The notes: generated from the letters alone by a model not told the origin. A stretch of 64,000 bases of DNA from Verrucomicrobiaceae bacterium (GCA_027484445.1 JAIXSY010000024.1:1-64000); one strand, 5' to 3'. Positions 25,809 through 35,782 are shown, counted from the stretch's first letter. Program-made: numbers and translations.

Positions 25809-27272
25809 TCAGCGCATCTGGGCGGCGCGTTTCTGGCGGTAGTCCTCGCGCAGCCGCTTCAGACTGGCGGGGATGCCGGGTTCATCCACCTCGGGGATGG
25901 GTTCGCCGTTTTGCAGGCGCTTCAGCTCTTGCTGAAAGGCGGGCAGTTCATTCAGGTTCACGCGGTCGAGCGCGGCGGTGGCCTCGGCCTGCACGGCGGC
26001 GCGGTATTCCGCCTTCAGCCCGGCCAGTGGATCAGCCTTGGGTGCGGGTGGCGGCAGGCTGATGGGGGTGGAAAGAGGAGTCACCGGGGTCTGCGGAAGC
26101 TCCGGGGCAGGGGGGAGGCTGCCTAGCATCTCACCAGGCAGGGCGGGCTCTTGGGCGACAGGAAGGTCTGCATCGGGGTCGAGGACGATTTTGTCCTTCA
26201 TCACGTAAAAGATAAGCAGGATGGCAGCGGTAGCACCGAACACCGCGAGGTGGAGACTGGCGCGTAGGCAGGACCAGAGGAAGTCATCCAACTTCTTCAT
26301 GAAGGAAGGCTGGGCGCGCACCACAGGTGCAGGGGGGCGGCCGGGCGCGTAGCGAGGGGGGGCGACTGCTGCGGCGGTGGGTTTTGAGGCAGCCGCTGCG
26401 GCAGGTGCTGGGCTAGGGGCCACTGCTGCTGCTGGGTGGGCGGGAGCCGGCGCGCGCTGGGTTTCGACCAAGTGGGGTGTGGCACTGCTGATCGGGGCTG
26501 CAGACTTGGCAGCAGCGCTCTGCTGGGTGCGCAGGGCCTGGACCAGAGCTTCCTTGATCTCAGCGGCACTGGGGTAACGTCTTCCGATCTCAGCATGCAG
26601 GCAGCGGCGCAGCACGGCCCCAAAGGCGGGGGGAATGTTCCGGGAGACTTTGCCCTCCCCATCCAGCGGCTCTTTGGCAAACATCTCATGCAAGACGAGC
26701 CCGAGATCGTAGAGGTCCTGCTCGATGCTAGCAGCGCCTTCTTGCAGCCAGGAGATCTCGCCTGAGGGCGTCAGGCACATGCCGATGCCGGTGACCTTCA
26801 TCTGCCCTTCCTTGTCCACGAGCAGGGTGCGCGTGTTGAGGCAGCCGTGCAGACTGCCCTGGCCATGCAGCAGGCTCAGGATGTCACACAGCTGCAGCGC
26901 TAGGCCGTAGGCCATCTTGGGGGACACGGCGCGCTCCTGAATCAGGTCGCAGAGCATCCGGCCATCCACATGCTCTGTGACGAGGTAAAGGTAACCATTC
27001 AGAGAGCGGCCGAAGTCATAGACAGCAACGATGCGTGGATGCACCAGCCGGGCGCGTGCCCGCAGTCGATCCATGAGCCGGGTGGCTGCATCGGCAGTGG
27101 TCGGCTCGGCCATGACACGGATCATGACTCGGCGCTCCAGCGCGGGCTGCATGCCTAGGTAGATCGCGCTTTCCTGCCCTACAGACAGGCACTGCTCCAC
27201 CTCGAACTGGGGCAGCCCGGCGGCGAGGTCTTGGGCGGTGGGAAAGGCAGGCGTTTCAGCGAAATCTTGCAT
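25809..27272 (-). CDS. membrane-anchored pseudokinase (Ser/Thr kinase fold)
   Basis: Kinase-fold N-terminal half, but the catalytic residues are gone: the VAIK lysine is Arg (VMIRVM), HRD is HGC in the HGCLNTRTLLV loop, and DFG is TGIG. A Pro/Ala-rich linker, a hydrophobic segment (LHLAVFGATAAILLIFYVM) and a Pro-rich then helical C-terminus follow. The ATG at 27272 (MQDFAETPAFP) is preferred because a longer start (27416) would run into miaA. It may be a scaffold or ligand-binding pseudoenzyme. It sits between coaX and miaA on the same strand. Confidence 0.8.
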   Translation of the reverse strand: MQDFAETPAFPTAQDLAAGLPQFEVEQCLSVGQESAIYLGMQPALERRVMIRVMAEPTTADAATRLMDRLRARARLVHPRIVAVYDFGRSLNGYLYLVTEHVDGRMLCDLIQERAVSPKMAYGLALQLCDILSLLHGQGSLHGCLNTRTLLVDKEGQMKVTGIGMCLTPSGEISWLQEGAASIEQDLYDLGLVLHEMFAKEPLDGEGKVSRNIPPAFGAVLRRCLHAEIGRRYPSAAEIKEALVQALRTQQSAAAKSAAPISSATPHLVETQRAPAPAHPAAAVAPSPAPAAAAASKPTAAAVAPPRYAPGRPPAPVVRAQPSFMKKLDDFLWSCLRASLHLAVFGATAAILLIFYVMKDKIVLDPDADLPVAQEPALPGEMLGSLPPAPELPQTPVTPLSTPISLPPPAPKADPLAGLKAEYRAAVQAEATAALDRVNLNELPAFQQELKRLQNGEPIPEVDEPGIPASLKRLREDYRQKRAAQMR

Positions 27273-27388
27273 GTGGGGGAGCGCGTCTTTGTCGCGAAGG
27301 AATGAATCTCTGGCAAGCGCGAAGGGTGCCAAGAGCGTCACAGCTTTGCCACGCTTGTTCTCTGAAAATGAATCACCTCGGGTGCGGC

Positions 27389-28315
27389 TCAATCCGTGCC
27401 TGAACTCGGTGCCCAAAGATGCAGCAGCAGTTCCAGAGTCGCGTCTGCGGGTTGGTTCGGCGTGAGCGGCAGCGGTGGCATCCAGCTTTCACGTCGAAAC
27501 CACGTGCCCTGCCGCTTCGCGTAGCGGCGGGTGGCTTGCTCCATCGCATCCATGGCGTGGTCGAGCGTGCTTTCGCCGCGCAGATGAGCGCGCAGTTCGG
27601 CGAGGCCGATGGCCTTTTCCAGAGCACCGCCGCAGTCGGGGAAGGCAGCCACTTCTTCGAGGAGTCCACTCGCCAGCATCTGCCGCGTGCGCTCATGGAT
27701 GCGCTGGTGCAGCACCGCACGGTCCCAGGTCAGCACCACCCCTCGGCCCCAGGGCTGGGCTGTGGCAAAGCTGCGCCGCAGGACAGACTGTGGTTGTCCC
27801 GTGAGCAGGCAGATTTCGAGTGCGCGCTCGACATAGCGTGGATTGGCCAGCGGCACATTTTGTGCCGCCTGCGGGTCTAGGGCCAGGAGCTGACGCTGCT
27901 TTTCCTCCAGCGGCAGTTCACGCAGTTGGGCACGCAGCGTTTCATCACCTGCTGGCAGCTCGGCCAGGCCGTGGGACAGTGCCTTTAGGTAAAGTCCAGA
28001 ACCCCCCACGACGATCGCCTGGTGCCCACGGGCCTGGATTTGCTGAATGACCTCCAGCGCCATCTGGCGGTAGCGTTGGGCATCGCAGGCATCTTCAGGA
28101 GAAAGGACCGAGTAGAGGTGATGAGGAATGCGTTGCAGCTCTGCAGTGTTTGGCTTCGCGGTCAGCAGGTCCAGCCCCTGATACAGCTGGAAAGCATCCG
28201 CATTGACGAGCTCTCCGCCGATGCGTTCCGCCAGAGCCACGGCCAAGCTGGACTTTCCAGAGGCCGTGGCACCAGTGAGGTAAAGCGGAGCGGTACTTAG
28301 TGCTTTAGCAGCCAC
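27389..28315 (-). CDS. miaA: tRNA dimethylallyltransferase
   Basis: P-loop GATASGKS at 15-22 and NADAFQLYQGLDLLTAKP, the miaA signature (usually ADS.QVY). 308 residues, full length. It transfers a dimethylallyl group to A37 of tRNAs reading UNN codons. It overlaps the downstream-strand hydrolase gene by 19 bases at its start, implying co-transcription. Confidence 0.92.
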   Translation of the reverse strand: MAAKALSTAPLYLTGATASGKSSLAVALAERIGGELVNADAFQLYQGLDLLTAKPNTAELQRIPHHLYSVLSPEDACDAQRYRQMALEVIQQIQARGHQAIVVGGSGLYLKALSHGLAELPAGDETLRAQLRELPLEEKQRQLLALDPQAAQNVPLANPRYVERALEICLLTGQPQSVLRRSFATAQPWGRGVVLTWDRAVLHQRIHERTRQMLASGLLEEVAAFPDCGGALEKAIGLAELRAHLRGESTLDHAMDAMEQATRRYAKRQGTWFRRESWMPPLPLTPNQPADATLELLLHLWAPSSGTD

Positions 28316-29100
28316 TCGGTCGTGCGTGGGTTAAAGTCGCTGAGGCACTCCCAATGAAAGGCGTGGCCGGCATCGTCATAGAGATGCAGGTCCGCCCCTG
28401 GGATGGCAGCGGCGACTTCCTCACTCATCCACTTGGGGGTGAAGGTGTCGTTCTTGCCGCCGATGACCAGGGTGGGGCACTTCACGTTTTTTAGTTCATG
28501 GATCGTGTTGTGGGTGATGGCCGCAGCACTTTGGGCCTCCATGGCGTGCACGGGCTGTGGGGCAGCATTGGTGGCTGCGTCCTTCAGGCCCTGCTGCAGG
28601 TTGCTCCAGCAGTCATCGTTGTCGAACCAGGGCTTGGTGAAGATCAGCATCTGCACGTAGTGCATGAAGTCCTCCGGGCGCATCGTGGACTTGCATTTCA
28701 TCAGGTGCTGCCAGGTGTAGAGGCCGAAGCGGTCCTGGCGTGCCCAGGTGCACATCAGGATCATGCTTTTCACTTTCTCAGGATGGCGCAAAGCGAGTTG
28801 TTGAGCGATGACGGAGCCGAGCGAGCAACCGACGACGCGTGCCTGCTGGATGCCGAGCTGGTCCATCAGGCCGGCGTAGTCGTCCGCCATCATCGCCGTG
28901 GTGTAGGGACCCTCGGGCTTGTCCGTCTGGCCGACGCCACGGTTGTCACCTAGGATGCAGCGAAAGTGCTTTGACCACTCGGCGGCATGAGCTTCCCACA
29001 CGCCTCCGGGCGCAGTGACGCCCATGATGCAGACCAGCGGGTCGCCGCTGCCGCGTTCTTCATAAAACATCTGAATGCCATTGGTGCTGACGTGGGGCAT
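28297..29100 (-). CDS. alpha/beta-hydrolase (intracellular, haloperoxidase-like fold)
   Basis: Starts MPHVSTNGIQMFYEERGSGD, the usual opening; GDNRGVGQTDKP, nucleophile elbow GCSLGS, acid region TLVIGGKNDTF and DDAGHAF (His). No signal peptide. Substrate unknown. The ATG at 29100 is preferred to 29202, which adds a Pro-rich, non-conserved stretch. It overlaps miaA by 19 bases. Confidence 0.85.
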   Translation of the reverse strand: MPHVSTNGIQMFYEERGSGDPLVCIMGVTAPGGVWEAHAAEWSKHFRCILGDNRGVGQTDKPEGPYTTAMMADDYAGLMDQLGIQQARVVGCSLGSVIAQQLALRHPEKVKSMILMCTWARQDRFGLYTWQHLMKCKSTMRPEDFMHYVQMLIFTKPWFDNDDCWSNLQQGLKDAATNAAPQPVHAMEAQSAAAITHNTIHELKNVKCPTLVIGGKNDTFTPKWMSEEVAAAIPGADLHLYDDAGHAFHWECLSDFNPRTTEWLLKH

Positions 29101-29302
29101 GGGGGTAGGGTAGGTGGGGGTTGGAGGGTGAAGGAGGGTCGTGAACGGCTGCGAAACGCCGCAGCGTGGGCGAGTGCTACCGAAAGGGCTCTCTTTTGCC
29201 AAGAAAAATGCCAGCGAATGCGCTCGCGCAGGCTTCTCGTCTCACTGACTCTGCGATTTCCAGGAGTGAATCCGAGCGCAGAGTCCGTTTAGCCAGCCCA
29301 CC

Positions 29303-30139
29303 ATGAAACTCGCTGTCCTGACTGCCCTACTCCTCACCCCGCTGCTGAATGCAGCTGACACCAAGCCGTTTCATTTTCCAGGTCTGAAGCAAGACATTGA
29401 ATACGCCAAGGTCGGTGAGGTCTCGCTGGAGCTAGATGCCTGGGTGCCGGAGGGGGCGGGTCCTTTTCCCGCCTGCATCCTTGTCCATGGCGGTGGCTTC
29501 ACCAAGGGGGACAAGCACTCCTACATCACCCCGATTTTCGAGCCACTGGCTCGTGCTGGCTTCGCTTGGTTCACGATGAATTATCGACTCGCTCCGGCGC
29601 ATCGCTGGCCTGCTTGCGCGGACGATGTGGCGGCTGCCATTCGTTGGGTGAAGGCGCATGCGGCTGAGTACAAGGTCGATCCTGCGCGCATCGCGCTCAT
29701 CGGGGAGTCTGCTGGTGGACACCTTGTTTCCTGGGCAGGCGTCACCGGGCAGGGGGATGCGCGTGTCGCCGCTGTGGTGGCATTTTATGCACCGCACGAT
29801 CTCATCCTGCAGGTCAAGCGACGCAACGTGCTGGGTGGACTCGGCGGATTGATTGGCCAAGAAGAGTTGAATGAAGCGGCGCTGAAGCAGCTGACGGAGA
29901 TTTCCCCCATTCAGCACATCCAGCCAGGCCTACCGCCCTTTTTCCAGATTCATGGCGATGACGACAAGCAGGTGCCGCTGGTGCAAAGCGTGAATTTTGA
30001 GGCCAAGATGAAGGCCGCTGGCAATGCCTGTGAAACGCTGGTGATCCCTGGCGGTGCTCACGGCATGGGCGGCTGGGCTAAGCTGAACAGCGACTATGCC
30101 CAGCAAATGATCGCTTGGCTAAAGAAGACGCTGAAGTGA
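29303..30139 (+). CDS. secreted alpha/beta-hydrolase (esterase), third paralogue
   Basis: Signal peptide (MKLAVLTALLLTPLLNAA), HGGGF at 62-66, GESAGG elbow (Ser136), HGDDD (probable acid Asp221) and His253 in GGAHG. It belongs to the same esterase class as the genes at 10187 and 11199. Its stop lies only seven bases from the stop of jetC on the other strand. Confidence 0.87.
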   Translation: MKLAVLTALLLTPLLNAADTKPFHFPGLKQDIEYAKVGEVSLELDAWVPEGAGPFPACILVHGGGFTKGDKHSYITPIFEPLARAGFAWFTMNYRLAPAHRWPACADDVAAAIRWVKAHAAEYKVDPARIALIGESAGGHLVSWAGVTGQGDARVAAVVAFYAPHDLILQVKRRNVLGGLGGLIGQEELNEAALKQLTEISPIQHIQPGLPPFFQIHGDDDKQVPLVQSVNFEAKMKAAGNACETLVIPGGAHGMGGWAKLNSDYAQQMIAWLKKTLK

Positions 30140-30146
30140 TGGAGGC

Positions 30147-33100
30147 TCACACCATCAATTCCGCAAGACGACTACCTTCGACGCGGACGACCCAGTTTTC
30201 GATGTTTCGGACTTGCTCGGTATCTTCGTCGTAAGTGCGTTCGACACGGCATTGGATGACGGTGTCGGCGTGTTGGAACATCGTTGGCAGTCGGTCTTCG
30301 GGGAAGGCCATGATGAGCTGAAGGCCAAAGTTCCGAGCGAGGGCTAGGCAGTCGTCGATGCGGTCGCCGCTGAGTTTGCTGAAGGCTTCATCCATGACGA
30401 CGAGGCCAAGGTTTTGCTGCTCCTCGCGGCGGCCGAGGTCATAGACGCGGCGGAAGGCGGCTAGTGTGGCGACGAAGAAGGGGGCCTGGTTTTCGCCACC
30501 GCTCTGCTTTTTCGCGCTCTTGTTCAGGCTGATCGCGGCCGCCTCGCCACGACCGGCGGGCTTGGCCTCAATGTCCCAGTGGTGGTAGTAGCGGTAGTCG
30601 AGCAGTCGCTGGTAGCGTTTGTCTTCGGGATTGTCGGCGGCGTCGATAGCGGCCATGAGCTCGATTTTAGCGCGCTCGATTTCTTCCCGGTTCACGGCGT
30701 TGAAGATCTCCATCTCGCTCCCGCTGGGCAGGCCTTTTTCCACCAGCGTCCAGATGCCACTGTGAGCTCTGTCGGCCCGACTGGTGAGCTGGTAACGCCA
30801 GCCGCCGATCTCGTGGTCCATGGCGCGATTCAGCTCACGCTTGGTGCGGTCGGCTTCGCTGAGTTTTTCTCTGAGCACGTCCAGCACCTGATGCTGCAAG
30901 CGGTCTTCCCACTCGCGTTTGGCTTCTAGCGCGGCTGCCTTGAAGCGCTCGAGCTCATGGGATTCCAAGTCTTCACGGCGTTTGTCAAAAGCAGTGTTGT
31001 CTTCCGCTTCAGCATCCAGGGCATCGCCGAGTTCGGCATGGGAGCTGAGTAGCTCCAAGCGCTGGCCGTTGCGCAGTCGGCGGGCTTCTTGGGCGCGGGT
31101 TTGAAAGTGAAGCGAGAGTGCGGCGGACATCTCGATGGATTTGCGCCAGCTGGTGTTTTTCTGGCGTTCTGCGGCGATGCGATGGGCGATTTCTTCATCG
31201 CTGATGCCACGGATGAGCACCCGCGAGGTCTGCCGCGCGAGGCGTGTCTGCGCCTCGGTGGTTTGGTCTTCCTTCAGCGCGTCTTCGAGCTTCGATTGCT
31301 CGACGGTGAAGGCGTTGATCGCGGACTTCAGGCTGCCGATGCGCTCCATCACGCTTTCGAGCGTGGCATTCTGCGCCCGCAGGTTTTCCATGGACTGCAC
31401 GTGATCCGGCGTGGCCAGCAGATCCCAGGTGGCCTGTAGCTCTGCACGCTCGGTGCGCAGTCGCGGCAGCAAGGACAGTTCCTCCACACCCGCAGGCGTC
31501 GTGAAGTGATCGAGTCTCCATTCGCGTCCACGATGGACAAAGGCGCGCAGGTCCTCGCAGTCGAGGCGCACTTCCTGAATGTCGGCCTCTGTGCTGCGAA
31601 GCTCACCCTCCCGCAGATCCCGCAGGCGGCGCAGGCCCTCTTGCCCCAAGGTCAGCTCTTTCTCCGGCAGCAAGCGCACGCGGCGTGGCGGATCTTTGAG
31701 CCAGCCTTCGAGAGAAAGCGCACGTGCATGTTTCTCCAGCTGCGATGTTTTGACCACAGCGACAATGCCACCCAGCAGATGATCCAGCACACGGCTGGCG
31801 AGTTCGTGCTGCGTTTCCACCAGTTCACGCAGAGAGCCTTTTTCCACCGGGCTTGCGGGGACTTCCTCAGGATGGATGAGAGGTTCGGTGGGGCTCAGGG
31901 TTTGCTGGGCTTGATCCCAAGCGGCGCGGAAATCATCAGCCAAAATCGCGCGGCGGTAGGGTCCCAGCAGTGCTTCCAGCAGTGGCCACCATTTCTCACC
32001 TGCAGGCTTCACCTCCACCACACGACCGAGCGCCACGGCCCGCTGACCACGAGCCAGCAGGGCACTCAACAGAGGGGCAGGTGCGGCCTGTCCTTCCTGG
32101 AGATGGCCAAGGTCTTTTTGCAGGGCGGCCTTGCGGGCTTCATGTTCGGCCAGCCTGGCCTCAATGGGGCGCAGTGCCTCCAGGGCTTGATCTCGCAGTT
32201 GATGATACACGGGCGGCATTTCCCGCGCCGCGTTCAGGGCGCGTCCCTCATCCGTGCTTTGCATGGCGGAAAGCAGACCCGAGGCGCTATCCGGGATGTC
32301 CAGGCCGAGGCGAGAGGCGTGCAGCATCCAGTCCTGCCAGCGGCGCACGCGTTCGCGCAAAAGTTCCCGCACCTCATGGGCCGTGGTGTCGAGTCGGCGG
32401 ATGTCCTTGTCGAGTTCACGGCGGCGGCGGTCGTTTTCTTCCAGCTTCACCGCCTTGTCGCCCAGGGCTGCACGGGCGGTTTCCACGGCACTGCGCAGCT
32501 TTTCCCGTTCCTCCACCGCTTGTTCATGAGCGTCTAGATTGCTTTGATGATCGGCGCGCAGGGCCTCGAGCTTGGACTGATTGCGCGCCAGGGTCTCTGC
32601 CGCTTCCTCATGCTTCAGGGCCTCGCTCAGGTGGGAGTAAAGCGCGGACTCCCGCTGCGAGGTGAGCCATTCCTGATGATGTGCCGAGATCTTTTTCAGC
32701 CGCTCCAGCTGATCGTGCATCTTCTCCAGTCTCTCCTGCGCGCGGCGATGCGCATCCACGCTCGCCTTCACCGCCTTCACATCCGGCATGCCGGGTTCCA
32801 GCAAGAACTCACGCACGAACTTTTCGAAGTTACTCTCCGGCTCGAAGGCCATCGCTCGCGGCAGCGTTTTGCCCATTTGCTCCGCATCAAAACCAAGGTG
32901 GGAGCGCAGGGCCATCTCCTCCAGGTAGGCCTTTTGGCGGTCCCAGACATCGCCGTCTAGTTCCCGCCGCACACGCGTGCGGAATTCGTCTTCCGGCAGG
33001 AATTGCATCGCCTCGGGCCCGCCTTCGCTGTGCAGGAAATCTTGCCAAGCAAGACGCTGTCCTGCGCGGAACCAGAGCGTCGAAGGCTTCGCGGTAGGCC

Positions 33101-33479
33101 CTTCATACTCAATGCGGGCGCCCCAGGTCTCGCGACGCGGTTCGGTCTCTCCCGCCGCCAGGGGCCAAGTGAACTCTAGCGCTGCTAGCGTGACACTGCT
33201 CGGGCGCAGGTAGCGCTCCTGCCCATCGCGCCCAGTCGTGTTCGTGTCGCACAGGCAGTAGCCGCGCAGGGAACGCCCGCTGCCAGCACCTGCCGCCGCT
33301 TTGTTGAACCGGCTCTGTTGCTCGCCCAGCATGACGAACTGGATCAGGTCCAGCAGCGCGCTTTTGCCACTGCCATTCGCCCCTGTGATAAGCGTGAGCC
33401 CGGCCACGTCGATGAACTGCCGGTAGCCATACCAATTCACCGCCAGGATGCGGCTGAGCGAGATGCGTGCCTGACTCAT
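30147..33479 (-). CDS. jetC: JetC, MukB/MksB-like SMC ATPase of a Wadjet-type complex
   Basis: Walker A GANGSGKS at 33-40; very long, charged coiled-coil-rich centre; ABC signature SGGE at 993-996 and Walker B LGLVVMDEAF at 1024-1033 (Asp1030, Glu1031). Full length (1110) with an intact ATPase head. In Wadjet, JetC forms with JetA and JetB a DNA-loop-extruding complex, and JetD cuts the DNA, removing plasmids. The ATG overlaps the jetB stop (ATGA at 33476-33479). No jetD follows; the next gene is a convergent esterase. Confidence 0.88.
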   Translation of the reverse strand: MSQARISLSRILAVNWYGYRQFIDVAGLTLITGANGSGKSALLDLIQFVMLGEQQSRFNKAAAGAGSGRSLRGYCLCDTNTTGRDGQERYLRPSSVTLAALEFTWPLAAGETEPRRETWGARIEYEGPTAKPSTLWFRAGQRLAWQDFLHSEGGPEAMQFLPEDEFRTRVRRELDGDVWDRQKAYLEEMALRSHLGFDAEQMGKTLPRAMAFEPESNFEKFVREFLLEPGMPDVKAVKASVDAHRRAQERLEKMHDQLERLKKISAHHQEWLTSQRESALYSHLSEALKHEEAAETLARNQSKLEALRADHQSNLDAHEQAVEEREKLRSAVETARAALGDKAVKLEENDRRRRELDKDIRRLDTTAHEVRELLRERVRRWQDWMLHASRLGLDIPDSASGLLSAMQSTDEGRALNAAREMPPVYHQLRDQALEALRPIEARLAEHEARKAALQKDLGHLQEGQAAPAPLLSALLARGQRAVALGRVVEVKPAGEKWWPLLEALLGPYRRAILADDFRAAWDQAQQTLSPTEPLIHPEEVPASPVEKGSLRELVETQHELASRVLDHLLGGIVAVVKTSQLEKHARALSLEGWLKDPPRRVRLLPEKELTLGQEGLRRLRDLREGELRSTEADIQEVRLDCEDLRAFVHRGREWRLDHFTTPAGVEELSLLPRLRTERAELQATWDLLATPDHVQSMENLRAQNATLESVMERIGSLKSAINAFTVEQSKLEDALKEDQTTEAQTRLARQTSRVLIRGISDEEIAHRIAAERQKNTSWRKSIEMSAALSLHFQTRAQEARRLRNGQRLELLSSHAELGDALDAEAEDNTAFDKRREDLESHELERFKAAALEAKREWEDRLQHQVLDVLREKLSEADRTKRELNRAMDHEIGGWRYQLTSRADRAHSGIWTLVEKGLPSGSEMEIFNAVNREEIERAKIELMAAIDAADNPEDKRYQRLLDYRYYHHWDIEAKPAGRGEAAAISLNKSAKKQSGGENQAPFFVATLAAFRRVYDLGRREEQQNLGLVVMDEAFSKLSGDRIDDCLALARNFGLQLIMAFPEDRLPTMFQHADTVIQCRVERTYDEDTEQVRNIENWVVRVEGSRLAELMV

Positions 33480-34132
33480 GCGGGCGCCACCTCCTCACCT
33501 TCTCCAGATTCTTTCGTCGGCTGAAAGCTCTCCACCCGCGCTTGCCAAGCCGCGAGATCCTCAAAGGGAATCACACGCGCCAAGCTAGGCAGTACCTCGA
33601 TCTGCAGTTCGCCCGCTTGCGTCATGCCTTCCGGCTTTAGCGTGCGAATCAGGCGATGCCGCCGCAGTCGGGCCAGGCAGGATTCGATCTGCGATTTCTC
33701 CGGCGTGATGACTTGGTCAAAGTGAACTTTCAGCGCCGCCCAGAGCTGATCGACCGTGACGATCACGGCCTCTTGGCTGCCAGTGCTGATTTCATCATCG
33801 TACAGTCGCCAAAGCGTCAGCAGCACCAGCGTCTCATCCTTGTCAAACCGGCCTAGCAGCAAGCATGACTCCGTGCGTGGGCGGGCCTGCAGGAGCGAGT
33901 GGTCCTCATCCACGATCAGCTCCAGCGCCAATGGGGCCAAGTAGTCCTCGACATGCGCGCGGTAATGATCCCGAGCCAAGAGATAAAGCTCACGTCCACT
34001 GCCTTCATCGCCGAGCAGCACCCCACGCCCGAGCAATTCCGCCAGCACCTCGCGCAGCCCAGCCCGATCCGCATCGGGCACATCGCTCCAAAAGGAGCGG
34101 GGCCAAAGCAGATCAGGGGTGGTGGTGGACAT
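33476..34132 (-). CDS. jetB: JetB (DUF4194, MksE-like)
   Basis: The protein begins MSTTTPDLLWPRSFW and shows the DUF4194 pattern (ELYLLARDHYRAHVEDYLAPLALELIVDE, then RFDKDETLVLLTLWRLYDDE), a tandem winged-helix protein binding the kleisin in Wadjet/MukBEF-like complexes. The ATG at 34132 gives the conserved N-terminus; a longer frame to 34285 is unconserved. jetA (DUF3375 kleisin) should precede it but is absent; 816 bases of non-coding DNA lie upstream. Confidence 0.85.
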   Translation of the reverse strand: MSTTTPDLLWPRSFWSDVPDADRAGLREVLAELLGRGVLLGDEGSGRELYLLARDHYRAHVEDYLAPLALELIVDEDHSLLQARPRTESCLLLGRFDKDETLVLLTLWRLYDDEISTGSQEAVIVTVDQLWAALKVHFDQVITPEKSQIESCLARLRRHRLIRTLKPEGMTQAGELQIEVLPSLARVIPFEDLAAWQARVESFQPTKESGEGEEVAPA

Positions 34133-34948
34133 GGAGCGTGAGAGGTAGAACAGCGTAGATGCGTGGCAAGACGAAACAGCATCTTGAAGCACGAAGTATC
34201 CTGAGGTGCAGCAGTCCGCATGACATAGATCCGTCTCATCCAGGACATCCTGCCAAGACCTGCGTGGACGCCCAGGGGTCTGCACGGGATGCTAAACCAG
34301 AGCGAATTCCAAAAACAAAGCTTTAGACACAACCGATGTTTGCTCTGGCATTCAAAAGCATTTGCTCGAAGCCTTCCGTGACCCATGACACGACCTTTGC
34401 GGCGACGATGGACAAAGGATTGGGGGTGACCGTCGTTCAATCCGAGGTGCGCAAGAAGCCCAAGAAGCACATGCTCTGGCTCGCGAATTCGAAAGACCCA
34501 GGCCATCTGACTCGGCCTTTGCAAAGTTTCGAATCACCGATTCCGAACTACGCTGTGGCACTGAGCCTCTAATCGAGTTGGAGGACAAGAGTGGATAGAA
34601 GGACTCTTCAGCACCATTGAACACAAGCAGGCCGTCGCTGCCAAGGGCGCTGGCATCCTCAAGTTGCGCGACCTCATCCCCTGAGAAAGCTTCTGCTCGC
34701 TGCGCCTGCTGGGTTGGCTAAAGCCGGATCACAGCTCTCCAAGCCGCGTCAGAGACACAAAGATCACAACTGAAGGCACTGACACTGCCAAAAGTGACCC
34801 AACACAGGTTCCATCGGCAAAGAGGAGCCGGAGATGGTCAGCCAAACATACCTTTTTTTGCCCTGCCAAACCACGTTTAGAAAACACCCGCTAGCCAGAG
34901 GTGCCTATTACCCAATCGGCCTTGTTCAAGGCCATGCCATGAATTCTT
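34133..34948. other. 816-base gap, probably decayed DNA
   Basis: No gene-like open frame is seen; the short frames carry no recognisable motif. The place where jetA would be expected holds nothing with DUF3375 features. It may be the scar of a deletion. Confidence 0.5.
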
Positions 34949-35782
34949 TTAAAGGTTCTTGTGAGCAAGCACCTTCAAAGGATCTCCCGCAAAACCAACC
35001 GCAGCGAAGCCTCCACCAACCACGCCACCCTCAATGCTGTTTAAGTCAGGTTCCTGGCTGAGAACTTGAGGAATCATCACATGATCCAGCAGGCGATCCT
35101 GCGGAACATAACCCAGACGAACTGCATTTTGATTGTCAAAGAAGGGATCAGGGACTTCCGAGACGCCATAGACAAGTTCATGATGCAATTGAGGATGTGT
35201 GAACCCGATGTGAATCAACTGGGCCAGATCGCGAGGACTAACCCAGGTATGCCATCGACGCTCTTTGGACAAGTCATCCCCGATGTAACCGATGCGTATG
35301 GTCAAAATTTCCAAACCAAATTTGTCGGCATAGTAGGCTGCGGCTGCTTCACCAAAGGCCTTGCTGAGTGCATACTCCCCGTTCGGTCGCGGTGGTGTGC
35401 GATGATCTAGCTGCGAGCCTCGTGGGGAAAAACCGACCACATGATGACTGCTCGCATACACCACGCGCTTCACTCCTTGTCGAAACGCAGCTTCGAAAAG
35501 ATGATGCGTCCCGATGATGTTCGGTCCGAGAACTTCTTGGAAATCATAAGCAGCTCCCACCACGCCACCCAAGTGAAGAATCGCATCCACCTGAGCACAC
35601 AGCTTTTCCAAAGAAGGCAGTTCACGAAGATCGGCACGCTCATAATTTTCATGGACAGTTAAGTCCTGAATCTCGACAAGATCCGTGAGCAGCAGTTTGT
35701 AACGCGACCGTAAAATCGGTCGTAAAGCCGTGCCAACGATGCCGGCCGCACCTGTCATGAGAATGCGCGAGGGCGAATTCAT
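34949..35782 (-). CDS. NAD-dependent epimerase/dehydratase, uronate dehydrogenase-like
   Basis: Short-chain Rossmann fold: GAAGIVG at 11-17, ASSHHVVGF, and YALSK (Tyr137, Lys141). The ASS.HV.GF and TWVSPRDLAQLI signatures resemble uronate dehydrogenase, which oxidises D-galacturonate or D-glucuronate to the aldarolactone. The ATG at 35782 overlaps the aldolase stop (ATGA at 35779-35782). It is the last gene of a four-gene operon transcribed from 39257. Confidence 0.8.
   Translation of the reverse strand: MNSPSRILMTGAAGIVGTALRPILRSRYKLLLTDLVEIQDLTVHENYERADLRELPSLEKLCAQVDAILHLGGVVGAAYDFQEVLGPNIIGTHHLFEAAFRQGVKRVVYASSHHVVGFSPRGSQLDHRTPPRPNGEYALSKAFGEAAAAYYADKFGLEILTIRIGYIGDDLSKERRWHTWVSPRDLAQLIHIGFTHPQLHHELVYGVSEVPDPFFDNQNAVRLGYVPQDRLLDHVMIPQVLSQEPDLNSIEGGVVGGGFAAVGFAGDPLKVLAHKNL

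Noticed and set aside
31506..32537. 343-codon plus-strand frame inside jetC
   Set aside because: Antisense to the intact SMC ATPase, no motif.
34590..34690. Peptide KQAVAAKGAGILKLRDLI, faintly like a type I specificity-subunit segment
   Set aside because: Too short, no flanking hsd genes, similarity not strong enough to annotate.
34708..34726. GGCTAAAGCC-like motif resembling half a palindromic repeat
   Set aside because: Lacks the AAAGTGG/CCACTTT end and the second stem.
34133..34948. Possible jetA relic
   Set aside because: No DUF3375 pattern found on either strand by eye; a profile search would be needed.
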